This document shows positions 12,190-25,200 of a DNA stretch of 64,000 bases, piece by piece. A program made the position numbers and the translations under genes. This DNA comes from Caprella mutica (Eukaryota > Arthropoda > Malacostraca > Amphipoda > Caprellidae). The stretch covers positions 62,001 through 126,000 of the forward strand of contig CANNZV010000506.1 of the NCBI GenBank assembly GCA_947561585.1, written 5' to 3'. The notes below the pieces were generated by a model. It was not told the DNA's origin. It saw nothing but the letters and a program-made list of their open reading frames with translations, and did not search any database. The first letter of the stretch is position 1. Each line of letters opens with the position of its first letter.

Positions 12190-12779
12190 TTTACAAAGAG
12201 TTCAAGCGATTGATAAGAAAAATTTAGATTTTGTCCGACATAAAAATGCATATTGGTTTTCATTAATACTAAATATCTTAGCTCTGGGGACACCTGAAGT
12301 CTGTTTCCGACAAGGCATGGGCTGCAGTTGCATCTGATTGACACAAAATTTGTATATGAATTATTGATGTAGGAATCATAATGATCAGTCATGTTTATCT
12401 GACCATGTTGCATCGAAAATGTCCTTCTTTAGCTCACCAAATCATTAGTGACAAATTTATAACCAAGACTGAACACCAAACCACACGGTGATACGAATCT
12501 AAGATTGTGCAATGAGAATTTCGTAGGATTTTTGGAACAAAGCATTGTCGCCCCTCACAAGTCCTACCATCAATCCTATGGACTAAGCTATAATTATGGT
12601 CCATCGTAGAAAGCAAATCTTCAACTTCTTCCTACCCCAATCTGGACTCTTTGAAGGCAGCTATTCATTCTGCTCGAGAAAAGCTGGATGAAGAACTAGT
12701 GCGGTATTCTTGCGCCTCAGTAACAATCCGTGTTGAGAAAATGATCAAAGAAAAAGAAGGTCATTTCAAAATTCGATAA
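12190..12779 (+). pseudogene. Broken maT-like (Tc1/mariner superfamily) transposase
   Basis: This is the decayed catalytic part of a cut-and-paste transposase of the IS630/Tc1/mariner superfamily. The last 60 codons (12597-12776, stop at 12777) are open and read WSIVESK, then YPNLDSLKAAI, EKLDEELV, SCASVT and a final GHF motif, the usual C-terminus of these enzymes. Upstream, in shifted frames, are CNENFVGFLEQ, SPTINPMD with the third catalytic D at 12581, a QD..P.HT block with the second D at 12467, and ILSD with the first D at 12237. The second and third acidic residues are 37 codons apart, the DD37D spacing of the maT group, although compensating frameshifts lie between them. There are several stops and frameshifts, and the N-terminal DNA-binding part is not recognisable. 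It cannot encode an active enzyme. Confidence 0.85.
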
Positions 12780-12884
12780 ATTTCTTTGATTTCTTATATG
12801 TTACTTAATGATTCAGCTTAAGCATTTAATATAATACTTTGAGCTCTATTTACTTTATATTCAATTTTTTCCCCGAAAAATAAA

Positions 12885-12903
12885 TAAATTTAGGTCACTC
12901 TGT
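12885..12903. repeat. Possible right terminal repeat of the mariner-like copy
   Basis: Read on the minus strand, the sequence is ACAGAGTGACCTAAATTTA next to a TA dinucleotide (12904-12905), 124 bp beyond the transposase stop. Mariner ends commonly start like this and insert at TA. The matching left end was not found. Confidence 0.35.
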
Positions 12904-12940
12904 TAATATATTATATACATAACAAATTAAAAAAAGTGAT

Positions 12941-14597
12941 AGTACGATCCATAGTAAATAAATAGTAAAGTATGCTAAGTACAATATTGAATCCTCCGAA
13001 AATACTACACGGACGTGACATGGATTAAAACTAGTGACGTCACACAAGTAATTTCCAAATAAGTATTGTGTTATTATTTTGTTAAATGTGCATTTTCGTG
13101 GATATTAACAAAAAAAAAAAAAAATTATCACGTTTTACACTCTATTTCCATATAATATTAAAATTAATAGCCTTCAAACACTCCAGTAGAGTAAAAGTGC
13201 CTGAAAGATCTATGTTAATCTTTAGTCTGTTAACGTTAATATTTAAGCTGACATGTGTTAACGACTAAACTGTTAACTTCTTTAAATATTTCTTGTCTTC
13301 GTTTATTTATTATTAATCTCTATTAAGATTAAGAGGCTTGATTCACGGAATTCTTAACGTGACAATTAGACTATGGACTTATATGGACATAAGAAGACTG
13401 AAGGATTCAAGAGATAGGAGAACAACAATTCTGTTATCTTTTAATAGTAGTTGGTACAGTGATACAGACATTACAGTAAAATCTACAACGTACTATTAGA
13501 ATACTGAAACTATTCTGTGCCTAGAGGAGCACAGAACTAGTGTGAGTCTCCTAGGTGAGTGAAGAGTTCTAATTCCCCACTGACTCTAGATAGAAAAATA
13601 TCAAATATATATAGTGTGGAAGTACGGAGAAATCTAACCATTCAAGGTTGACTCTGGTACCACACCCTAGGTATAACATCAGTTTTTTATACCCATTCTA
13701 AACTCTCTGTGAAAATCTCACAGCTCTCTTTACATAAACACTTTATTTAAGTACTTCTTTGCTTGACATTTATTATCCATAATTGGGAGATTCTTACATT
13801 GGCTAATCAACTCGTATTGTATACGCCATGCTTGTATTCCTTATAGGGTATGTGCAATAATGCAAGACGCAACTTTACAATCTTTTTGCTAAGAGATTTG
13901 CAAACGATTAATGTAATACATTTTTAACAGACACGTTTTCAGAATATAAAGAGTTTAATTAACCCACAATATGTAGTACTATTTTTTCATTATAGCCTTA
14001 TCTTTTTAGAAAGCTTTTAGAATATAACTATGTCATTTTTAGTTATTCATTTATTTCTCGAAATGTAACTATTACTTAGCTTGAAATGGATAAAATTAAC
14101 GGGGAAATATGCAAACAGTGTTGAAGTTACAGGTTGCCTTCAACAATCTAAGACACATTTTCATTTATCTGATTAAATAAGAATTTTTATTGAAAATTTC
14201 ATTCGTCAAACTGTGATAAAAATAACCTTTCACTATAGGCAATCAAGCTTATATGTTAGATAATGGTTATTCAAGTGCTTCATTGTAAGTACAATAGGTT
14301 ACTAAGTACCAACTTACATTTTACAAGTTTGCCAATAAGCCAACTTTTAAGTGCCAGCCATGTATTAAATATATATAGGTTATCTAGGTACTGGAAGCTA
14401 ACAAAACATACTGTTTATTGACATATTCTATCTATTTACTTGGCGCACCTATACAATTCTCATTTTGACATTACTTCATCTGACCTTGTGTGACGTCACT
14501 TGTTTACATCGTTTCTGAAGACAGGAATCAAGTTCACCGTCAATGAGTTTGAAATTTAGTATACTTTTCCATTTATTTACTATGGTACGATCCATGA
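12941..14597. mobile_element. Non-autonomous DNA element with long inverted ends (about 1.65 kb)
   Basis: Inverted similarity is present at two matched places. CATAGTAAATAAAT at 12950 pairs with ATTTATTTACTATG near 14571-14584. AGTGACGTCACACAAG at 13033-13048 matches the reverse complement of 14485-14500 at all 16 positions. The spacing between the two blocks is almost the same on both sides (about 84 bp), so these are long inverted terminal repeats of about 100 bp or more. The interior holds no recognisable transposase; its only listed ORF, 60 codons at 13086-13268, looks like chance. The exact tips and target duplication are unresolved. The palindromic TGACGTCA in each arm is a CRE-like site by sequence only. 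Confidence 0.65.
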
Positions 14598-14599
14598 GT

Positions 14600-17500
14600 T
14601 GAACAATAATATTCAAGTCTCGGCGTATGTAAAATTCAAAACTCATTGTAAATATATAATTTACAGTATTTATTTACAATCCCTAGAGTAAAATAAGTTA
14701 TATCCACTCTCCGACTGTAATTTATATCTTTCATATCTAATTATTTCCCCCCTCTGCATTTCAACTTCTAATTGAAAATCTAGACTTCACTCGGCGGAAA
14801 TTGATAGAGAATTCTGGATGAACTTTTGTTTGATGCCAAACCTTTCTCGATGCCAAGAATCAAAGGATCAAATTATCGAACAATGGTGATGGATTTTCTT
14901 TAATTTGTCTCGGCCATTTATCAATTGATTCAATTTATTTGTAGATAAAATATAATTCTCTGTAGTACTTTGAAAAAAAGTGTGGAATTAATAAAAATAT
15001 AAAATGAAATTTATGTGAAAATTGAACAAACATTGGAAATTATGTAGAATGTTAGGAATTTCCTTTACCATCATACTTAAATATCCTGTATGAAACACTT
15101 ATAAACACTTATACACCTCTGAACAACTGCTCCTGTGAACACCAATATCTATTTCAGAGAAGTAAAATTTACATTTGAAATTATAATCATTATTTTGCAT
15201 ATAGATATCGTAAACTTAGATAATTCAAAATAATACATTATCTGGCTAATTGAAGTTTATGTAGATGTTTCAAAGTGTCCTGTACAGTTGTACACGTGAA
15301 ATATTATATTTCCAAGTAACTTAACTAAAAAGGTTTACGATGTTCACTTTCTCTAGGAATATTGGCAAACTTTCTATTCCTCTTATATAGATTTTTTAAG
15401 TATTTGTTCAAACTACGCATCAATAATATTTGAACTACTGAAATATAAAATTCTCCTATTCAGGTAATACAAAATGTAGCTCCCATGCAGTGGTGACGAA
15501 ATAGTTCCATTCGAATGTTTTGGAGGCGTGTAGCAAAGTAGATCACTAGGATGAGTTCCGGATCAGAGTTCGTGATAAACAGTCACAGCGAAGTCTTAGG
15601 GAGACTTAATCTTCTTACACTCATATATTTAGATAATTTGAAGCCGACACTTTAAATTCTTAAGATTTATTAATTTCATTCTTCCGCTGAAAGATAATCT
15701 TGGTAAACTGATTTATATGTACTCTCATGTTCAGTTAACTTTATTTACAGATTTAGTGAAATTACTATTTATATTATACTACTGGCAGCCATGTAATATT
15801 CTGTATAAATCTCATCCCATTTCATGTTCCAAATAATATCTCATTTAATCTACAAGACCACAAGAAATCCCCTGAAATTTCGAACACAAAACTCTGTTCA
15901 GAACATCATTCCACAAAATCTTGACATCTTATTCACTGTCAATCATTTTTATGCTCTTGAATTTGACAAAAAGCTCCCAAAAAGCTTTCCGCTCTCCTTT
16001 CCCTTCTTCTCGATGTTTTTCTTATGGAACCTATTGACTGTCTGGACATATATTATTCATTTCTTTTTTTTGCCTTGAGGACCTCAGTGTACATGATAAA
16101 AAATATCAATATGGTTATAAAATTTCACTACTTCGGTTCTATAAAAGATATTGGTTTTCAAATCGTCATCAAATCAGACGATGGAGTTCGTTTAATGTGA
16201 TATTTCCGAAGGTAAGGTATATTCAAATTAAGTATTGAAACAGTTTACAATGTCGTATTTGGATCAACTAATAACCAAATTTTCGTAAAGTTATCAGTAC
16301 TTAGTACAACGAAGATATAATTTCTGTAAAAAATATGAACAATAATAATGAAAATATATTTTTTTCAATTTAAAATACAGAGTCACATATTATATGTGTG
16401 TAATTAAAGATATTATAACTCATACTTACAAATGCTTAAATTGTGGGCCCTATATGTTAAATTCCATGATATAGTATCTCTGCCATTTAATTGTTATGTG
16501 ACATGCAACAGTCTATGAGTCCGATAGCAGTCTTTGATGCCGTAATAACGATAACAGTTATCGTAAATAGGCTTAATGTTAGTGGATTTTAATTACGTAA
16601 TATGTGTGACTTCTCTACGGCAAACTAAGTGGTATATTATACAGAAATATACTCATGAATTATAAATCATTTATAACCACTAAACTCACAACCATAATCT
16701 TGATATTATTCATATTTTCTTCCTATTTATTTTTAAATTTTTAATGCAGATTCACGTTTGAATTACACTTCTTATGAAAAAAAAAGCTTGACCTTGTTTC
16801 TTCTTCTTGTATCTCGACTGTTCCGTTTAGTCTCATTGGTTTTGCTATTCTATTGCCGTAACGCTTGCATCCTAAATTTAGTTTTTATGTTTAAAATAGA
16901 TCAGCTCCAGACGTGATCAGTTTCCTGATTTGCTGCTCCACTGATTGAGAAAAGCGAGTATAACATCTCCAACTGAAGACACATTAGATGTTTGTACCTT
17001 ACTAACCGTAAGTATGACTACTGTTAATGAAGACAATAATTGTTGTATGATAACCTAGGACTAGGATGTCGTTAGGGTTTGGCTTTGTGAGGCTGTAGGT
17101 GGCGTAGCAGAAAGTACATCACTCGCAGTGTCGGACAGGAGAACCTCTTGTTTGACAGCAAAAAGCCATTCCGTAACTCATCGAGCTGCTCTTGTCCTCC
17201 CTATTTTCATCCATGTAACTTATAGTGTCTTCAAATTAGAATGTGATGGTGTTTTATGATGGTATTAAATACGATAGTTTTATATGAGAGTGTTGCATTT
17301 GATAGTTCAATGTTGTATGATAGTATTATATAACAATCTTCATGGTTATGATATATAATGAAATGCTTAGTAGATCATAAAACAATGCTATTGATTTGTT
17401 AGGTGTTTGAATAAATATTTTACTGGTAATTATTTAGACTCATTTGAGGACAAGTTCAGATAACTTAAATTGATCAATATTAGACCTACATATATTTTAA

Positions 17501-17640
17501 TAAGAATACTGATGGTAATATTGTTACTGATTTAATGATGATAACTAATTCCAGGAATACTTATTTTGAAATCGTTAGTTTAAATATAAGTGCCTCTCTT
17601 GATTTAAAAGGTATTGTTCATATTTACAGGGTAACTATCC
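14600..17640. other. AT-rich stretch without recognisable gene
   Basis: No domain, RNA or transposon end was recognised. The 84-codon ORF at 15824-16078 (hydrophobic, F- and I-rich) has no feature separating it from chance. 15470-15620 and 17040-17170 are slightly richer in G+C but show no convincing coding frame. Confidence 0.55.
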
Positions 17641-17654
17641 AGATTTTTTCTTCT

Positions 17655-18897
17655 TTTTTTTCAGCGAGTGATGAAGATATAATTTCCTGTATAATGTCAC
17701 AAAAGAATAAAAAGTATGGTGGAGTTCTTTTTCCTGTGTCAGTTCAAACAGATAGCTTATGTTGTTATTCCATTAATTACTCACTCATCTTATCAATTCT
17801 TCTATAACTAGTGGAAATTTTCTATAGTTGCTTTAAAATATATAGGGCGGTGTCCTCATTTAAAAGTGGTGATGTTTTATCGACCTATTTTAATTTTGAT
17901 TATTTTTTCAAAAATATTAGAGAGCCTCAATCAAAGTAACTGTAAGAATATTTGGAATATAAAAATATATTGTAACATTCGCCATTTGGATTTATAAACG
18001 TGTGATGTTTTAAAATGAATGTTTTCTATCATGTAGTTTCACAAGAAATTAATTTTCTGTTGTTTACCATTCAATTAATCATAACTTGGCGAAGATTTAC
18101 AAAATTAATTATGTGTCTGCTCAAGCAGGATCATACTTAATTCGGACAAAACTAAGTATGTATATTTTATACACCTATAGAAAAATAAAAATAGTGACCT
18201 TATTAAAATTGTAGCGAATTAAAGCGAGAAGATGGATTATGTTGGGTATTCAGGTGTCATTTTGGATTATAAATTTTGTTTGCCAATCAAATCAATTCAA
18301 TTTCTTTAAAAAATTCATGTGCAATAGGTATGATATCCAAACTTCAGCACTTCTATGCTAATAATGTGCTTGGGAAGTTCAATTTCACATCTGTTCATCC
18401 ATATTCATTGTATGGAATAGAGGTTTGGTTTGCTGTACCTGGACATCTAACCAACTAATTAAATGTGCTGCAAAAATGTGCAGTAGATGTGTAAATGAAC
18501 TTAAGTGTGGTGAGTATACCGAGCCTATATTTTGAATTATATACTAGTTATAACAATATAACTAAATACCATACTAATAACTAATAATGATTAACCATGT
18601 CTACAGTTAGATTTATATAAATTCCATACAATATCATATTAACATAAATCTAACTGTAGACATCGTTAATCATTATCATTTCCTATATAATAGAATAAGT
18701 AAATTACAGGATCACTATATAATCATTTAACTCGAATAATAGACAGCAATATTTTATTCCACTCTTCAAGAAAGCAATGACACAACAATACTTACCTTCA
18801 GTGGATTGCTATTATGAATTAGTTTTCTGATATTATCAATTGTTCTGTTTCTAGATTCAAGACACATCTAAAACTTTCTTTATTAACTGATAATAAT
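17655..18897 (+). pseudogene. Decayed non-LTR retrotransposon reverse transcriptase (Jockey/CR1-like)
   Basis: Reading across shifted frames gives the order of blocks expected in ORF2 of a Jockey/CR1-type retroelement. From 17661: ASDEDIISCIM, then NKKYGG and INYSL (lead-in to the RT), then FKSGDV at about 17861 and YRPI with FSKILE at 17877-17930 (RT motif 1). From 18136: LNSDKTKYVYF. From 18238: YVGYSGVILDYKF. At 18369-18431: LGKFNF and HPYSLYGIEVWF. At 18466: VLQKCAV. At 18516: SIPSLYFEL. At about 18856: FKTHLK, typical of the C-terminus. The palm core that should hold the YxDD site, between about 17930 and 18110, is missing. Stops and frameshifts are frequent. The ORFs at 17535-17807 and 18276-18458 are fragments of this copy. 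The endonuclease domain was not seen. Clade assignment is tentative. Confidence 0.85.
18584..18676. repeat. 33-bp-arm hairpin inside the retroelement remnant
   Basis: Left arm 18584-18616 and right arm 18644-18676 are reverse complements at 32 of 33 positions, with a 27-nt loop. The arms include GTCTACAGTTAGATTTAT and its complement. The hairpin falls in the reverse transcriptase C-terminal region between the SLYFEL block and the FKTHLK block. It may be a small inserted palindromic element or a local inverted duplication. The fold would also look like a microRNA precursor, but nothing supports expression. Confidence 0.85.
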
Positions 18898-19042
18898 GGT
18901 AAGATATGTCATGTAGTATATTGGCTTATTAGAGCAGTATAATAAGTTGCTCTTTGTGACGGATCACACTGAGAAAAATAAACAACTCCAACTGATGCAC
19001 CCAGGTGTTTCGAGTTCACCCTATGGCTCTGTCTCTAAAGTG

Positions 19043-19259
19043 AGACACTTTAGTGCATCAACCATAGTTTGGATGCACTAAATTGCATCAGTTCGATGCA
19101 CTTTAGTGTATTAGCTAAAAAATTGGTTGAAATGACTAGGAAATTATTCTTTCCTCATTTTTGTCTCATCATTTTGACAAACTTATAGCTAAGACACTAA
19201 AGTGCATCCAACTGATGCAATTTAGTGCATCCAAACTATAGTTTGATGCACTAAAGTCT
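19043..19259. mobile_element. Long palindromic element, MITE-like (73-bp arms)
   Basis: Left arm 19043-19116 and right arm 19187-19259 are reverse complements with only a few mismatches and one 2-base gap, around a 70-nt loop. Each arm is itself built from repeats of TTTAGTGCATC and its complement GATGCACTAAA, so the transcript could fold in several ways. Such structures are usual for miniature inverted-repeat elements, but no target duplication was defined and the family is unknown. A CACTGAGAAAAATA motif near 18970 may belong to a larger host element. Confidence 0.7.
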
Positions 19260-22200
19260 ACTTTGTATGCACATATCTTGAACGTGCAACTGTTTTCTAT
19301 TTTCATATTTATTTTATTGCCCTTGAAGCAATCAGGCTTGTGGGCAATACTAATCAATTATATTAGAAATAATATTTGTCTCCTTCTGATTTAAGAGTAT
19401 TGAATAAAAAAGAAAATAAATGAATTTTTTCAATTTGATTAAATTTATATCAATATAATTAAGTTTACATTGAGAAAATCTCATTCAGTATGAATATATT
19501 TAATATAATGTGTTTAGTATAACCTGTTTAGTCGATTTTTTCTATTAAAAACTCATTTTCCTTCGTTACCTTAAGCATATTCCAAAATGTTTTTACTAAT
19601 TATAAGATTAATGAGGAGAATCAAAGGATTTTCTTATTATTTAGAATCTTCATAGTGCTTAATAGATATAGAAAAAGGGGAAGTTGTTTTCGGGAGGTAA
19701 TTAAACAAAGAATGTTAGCAAACACAATAATTTTCATTGTATGAGAACAATGGAGTCTGGGAGTTTTGCATCTTTTCTTACCCTCTATTCAGCTGAAAAC
19801 AATGCTAATGTTTTTTGTAAATAAGAAACAGAGAAAGTAACAAATATACCTACAGTGTATTTCTAAATTGAACATTGTAAAGTATGAGAAAAATCCATTG
19901 TATGAAATTAAATTGATTATTTTATAAATGCAAACTATTTTGATTATATTATTCAACTTGTTAAAATACTTTCATTGAAAATTTCATAACTAATTCATAA
20001 CTAATTTTATATATAATACTAATCTAACATTTTCCATAACTATTTAAATATTGAATAATTCATTTTAATATTAAAAACATTAACATTAAAAAGGCACACC
20101 ATTTCATTTTCTATGTCGCCATCTTACAGTTTTCTCTCCGAGAATTTTTACGCAAAATGAACTTCATTTTAAATTTTGTGTTTCTTCTGACTGAACTCAA
20201 TTCTTTGCTGATGTCAAAGTTCAAGCCTTTCTAAAAATTAAACCGAAGTGCATCATTACTCGAATTGTGAGCAATAACTAAAGTCATGATAGGTCAATTC
20301 GAAACTGATCGTGGTCAGATTAGTTCATTGCCTCGGTTAATGTTCACTTCTCGACTACTGTGAGTGTCCAAGTTCTATGACTCTTCTCTATGATCGCAAA
20401 CTGCACTCAAAAATTATTCATCAATTCAATCATTGATTAGTTTCACAAAAATTACCGTACAGTGAATATTTTCCTTATAAAATAATCTTTAGAACAATAA
20501 ATCTAATTAGCAATTTTTATGGTTTAAAAATAAGCAATAAATGATAACAGGATTATTTTTAAAGGAAACTCCATTCTTTAGGTAAATCCCCTCATTAAAT
20601 ATCCTAATAAAGTTTAAAATATTCTTCTGCTGAAATTATGCACGTGAGTTTCATGGCTATAATGGGAATAGTTTATCCTAAAAATAGATGCCTAAGTTTT
20701 GAAGGACAATGTAGAACATCATTTTTGAGAACAAGTTTCTTTAAAAAAAAATACAATATTTGATATAAATTGTTCCACATTTATTGATTGAGGCGATTTT
20801 GTATCCTAATTTTAAATATTAAATTTCGGTGTTTATATATTCAATAAATGTTATTTACTGATCGATTTTTAATTCATTTTTTATACAACATATCAGCGAT
20901 GGTATAAATAACGAAGTAATTTAAATACCAACAGTAATATCTCAATAAATATATCAATTTCAATTAACAAACTCTTCCTTTCATATGGTTGCACAATAAT
21001 CTCATTACTCTCATACATGCCATGGTGAATTGAGTACCTCATCTTACATTATCTCCAGCCTTACATTATTTTTTTACGACAGAGATATCCGGAAAAATAT
21101 CTTCTCGTTCACCTACTCGTAAACAGGGCGAAATATTCTCGAAATAACCTCAGCAAGCCTGATGATGATGCACTCAAATTGTTAAGAGACTGAGGGGCGT
21201 TAAGAAGAACAAAAATTGCTCTGGACACACAAGTTAGCAGATGCCGCGCTTACATAGTTAATGATCTTGATGTTAACTATCCTCCATATTCTGGAGGCAA
21301 ACCATTCAGAATAACCGAAATATTTAAAATATTATTAAAAACATCGAAAATACTGTATTTGGTTCATTTGTAAAATGGATTGTAATATTTAATCCACTTC
21401 TAAATTTTGTTAACAATAACTAATTTCAGATGGAGATCATTAAATTTTAATTAAATTCCTTATAATTTTTGTAAAAAAGAGACTACCTGAACTCTCAAAC
21501 AGGTGTGGAATGAAGTAAACTAGTCAATACATTATTGATTGTACAAATGCATATCACAATGTATGTATAGTTATGTCCTATGAAATAGTGACAACGAAAT
21601 TTAGATCTAAAATGTATTAAACACAAAGTGGAAGACTGATCTTCAACTCTCAAAGAATTGGAGTTAATAAAGTCGAAATTAATGGAGAGTAAAACGTCTA
21701 AATTATTTTTACTCGATATTCCAAAATAACAAAGTGAAATAAATCTCAAAACAGTAAAAAAATCTGATCCTTATTTTAATTCATTTCAAAATAAAAATCT
21801 GGAAGATGAATAAAAAATCACACAAATAAAATAGTGACCATTACTCCCAAGATTACGAAATAGAATATATTATGCTTACCATATAATTCTATATTAATGG
21901 TAGGTAGGAAGTCGTACAAAGTACATAACTTTATTACTCATGGGAGTGTCATTTTCTTGATACCTTTTCTTACTCTTTTTCACATAGTTATTCTAAAAAT
22001 AGTTTGATGGACAAAACTTTGCTCTGCTGATGTTAAAGGATTATAACTTTTAATCAGAGATTATAATGAATATGATTATTGACTGTACTAATAATGATCA
22101 AATATAGAGATATCATAAATAATTCAGAATCTCTTGAAAAATGGTACATTGAATTTCATTATTAGTATTTGTATAAAGCGTATTTAAGAGATAGATTTGA

Positions 22201-25200
22201 TAATTAGAGATAAATTTATATAATTTAGGAAGGATATAGAATTAGTATTACTGATTTTCTATTTAAATTTGAAAGGAAATCAATGAAACTACTTCTATCA
22301 ATGATAGATTTTCAATATTAAATAATTATTAAATGATTCTGTTTACCAACCATCGATAATTACATCGCCATTTCAAACGATCAAAAATAATATTGATTTT
22401 GATTTCATGTATATGAACATAGTGAGCAAACCATTTATATTGACGGAATATTTTTAATACTGTTATTGCAATCTTTCTTTCTAAAGTTACTAAGCAATTA
22501 AGTAGTTCCGATGATGAACTCATCAATATGCACACATCCCTGCTATAATCATGAGTAAGGGTTATCCAGAGAGTTGCATGTTACCTAGCCGTTTGACTGT
22601 GCAGAGTCCTTAGTTATTACTACTTTGGCTAGCTCTTCCAAGCTAGTTATGATGATAGTAAAGTACAGTTGATAGTCCTCTTTGAAACCTAATTTCAAAA
22701 ATGACAATACAACTCATACTTCAGTTAGTATAGGACACTTATTACTTGGCTTTCATTTGATTCTCTTTCTTTTTTAAAACCTCGTTCTAGTCCTCCTATT
22801 GAAATGATTATCATTCAGGAAATATCCATTTGTTACATTTTATGTTCTAATTTACTGGGATATTTTCATACTGTTGCGTCACATGACTTGTGGTTAAAAA
22901 AATACAATAAATATGTGAACCATATATTTAAATAAATATTTAATTGATCAATAGTAATATTTTTAAACAGTTGCAAGAAAATTTAAAACTTTTTTTAAAG
23001 CATTTTATAATTATTCCACTAAAAATGATTTCGTTATCAAAACAATATATGAAATAAATTGAAAAAAATTATGTTTCTCATTGAAATGTGCATAGTTATG
23101 TCTCATGTGGAATAATAAGAATAATATTAAATTCAAAGTAAATTGGAAAACTCAGAAAATGAATAATATCACAAAATTGTTATAAATTAAAGCAGAAGTA
23201 TCTTGATCTGCAAGTTACCTACATAATTATTTTTTTCTCTCTATCCTCCTACATTATTCATACAGCTCTAAACAAATATAAAAACAAAGTAAACCGATAA
23301 TTTATTCAGATAAGCAATGAAATACATATCTATAACGATTACAGTTATAACGAATAACTAAAGTATTCAAGGCTCAGGAAGCTGAGAGTCGATTCTTAGA
23401 GCCACTTATATAAAAAATTTAGAAAACATAAACTAAATTAACAGTACATGGAATATATAGAACTACATGGCACATCTAGATGAAAATGTGATTGATGAAA
23501 AAACAGTACGAAAAATGGTAAAAAATGAAAAATTCTTTATAAAGAAGTGAACTCTACATGAATTAAAATTCTAATATAAATCAATGAATCTGCATTTCAA
23601 GTAACTTTTAAAAGAAGAAAGAAGGGAATACATTCTCAAATTCGTAGTTAATTAGTTTTACAACTGAATGCAAACATAAAAAAATAGAATTCTTACTCCT
23701 CGACATTAAAAAATGGTAAAACCAAATCATCACCGTGACTGGTAACATATTAGATGTACCTAAATGGCGATTTAAACCCTTGAATAACAGTACATCAGTA
23801 TCATTATTTATTGCTTTATAGAACCTAGTACTTAGTTTTTATTGGTAAAAAGTTATTGGAAAAGATCTCTAAATAGTAAACTAGTTGTGGATGATTAAAG
23901 TACAACTCCTCTATAGTGAAATTCTGTATAGTGAACCAACCTGATGTTTCTACCAAAGAGAAAGGAAGTACCATGTATGATGATTTTTTTTAATAAGAGA
24001 AATATAGTTAGTGTTGTTTTAATAATAATTATAATTACATTATATATTATTATCAATTTCTTCTTGGTAAACAAAAATAAATTCAGTTATGTTGATAGGA
24101 AAATTCAAATACATTCCCACTCCAAGTCTCATTATAATTATTGGTCGCTAATTCGAATTAGACCTGGAAATGTAAGTCACATCAGCACCCAGGAAGTAGT
24201 TCCTACATGTTCCGATGTCCGAAGTCTCCAAGCAATCATACTAATTGAAAAGAATTTCCTCGATGGAGAAGAAAATGAATCAACTGCCATTGGTCGAAAA
24301 AATAAGATAGATCGATTGAATTACCTAAAATTGAGATGTAAGAGATAGATGTTCTTGTTTACAACATCATCAGTTCTCATGAGATTTTTGCTATTAAATA
24401 TATATTATAGAATAAAGAGGTATTTATTTATATCTAATAGTTTCATACTATGAACATTTTTAACTCAAACCACAAAATGAAATATAAAATATTATCAAAC
24501 AATATTATTATTGTATTTATTAGTTTTTCTTCATTAACAGACTTAAAGGAAATGTATATTTCACAAGTTAAATATAATGGTGTTTTCTCCAAATGTGCTA
24601 AATAATCATTTCATTGAAATATAGATTCATTAATGCATGATATTCAAATAGATTTCGATATCAAAATGACCTTAGATATTCAGAACGAATATATATGAGT
24701 ATTTCAAGCAATTTGCAGAGAAGAATGGAGTGACTACAATGGAGAAGTTATTCAGCCTCTCCTTTTGAAGGCTTATGAATATTCACATCATAACAGTATC
24801 TATTTCGGCAGCTGAGATCCAAAATTGGGAGTTCACAATTCGAATCTTATCTATTGGTATTCAAATCAAAGGATAGATAATAACATTTCGAAATGAAGTG
24901 AATCACTGTGTTAACTTAACACTATGAATTAAATTAAAGGTATTTTTAATATTATTCATTATGAGCGAATCTGGGGTTTAAAAAATATGCAACATAATTT
25001 CGAGTGCAGAAAATGTAAATGTAAAAATCTTATAAATTTAAATACAATCTTAAAGTTAATTGATTTGATAAATGGTTCCAACCTCATTTAGTTTATTCTT
25101 TGTTATATCTTTTTAACATATGATGTATTTTATAGTTTATAACCAGATTACGGAAGTATCGATACTCATAAACGTAAGAGTAACTTTATTCAGGTACTTC

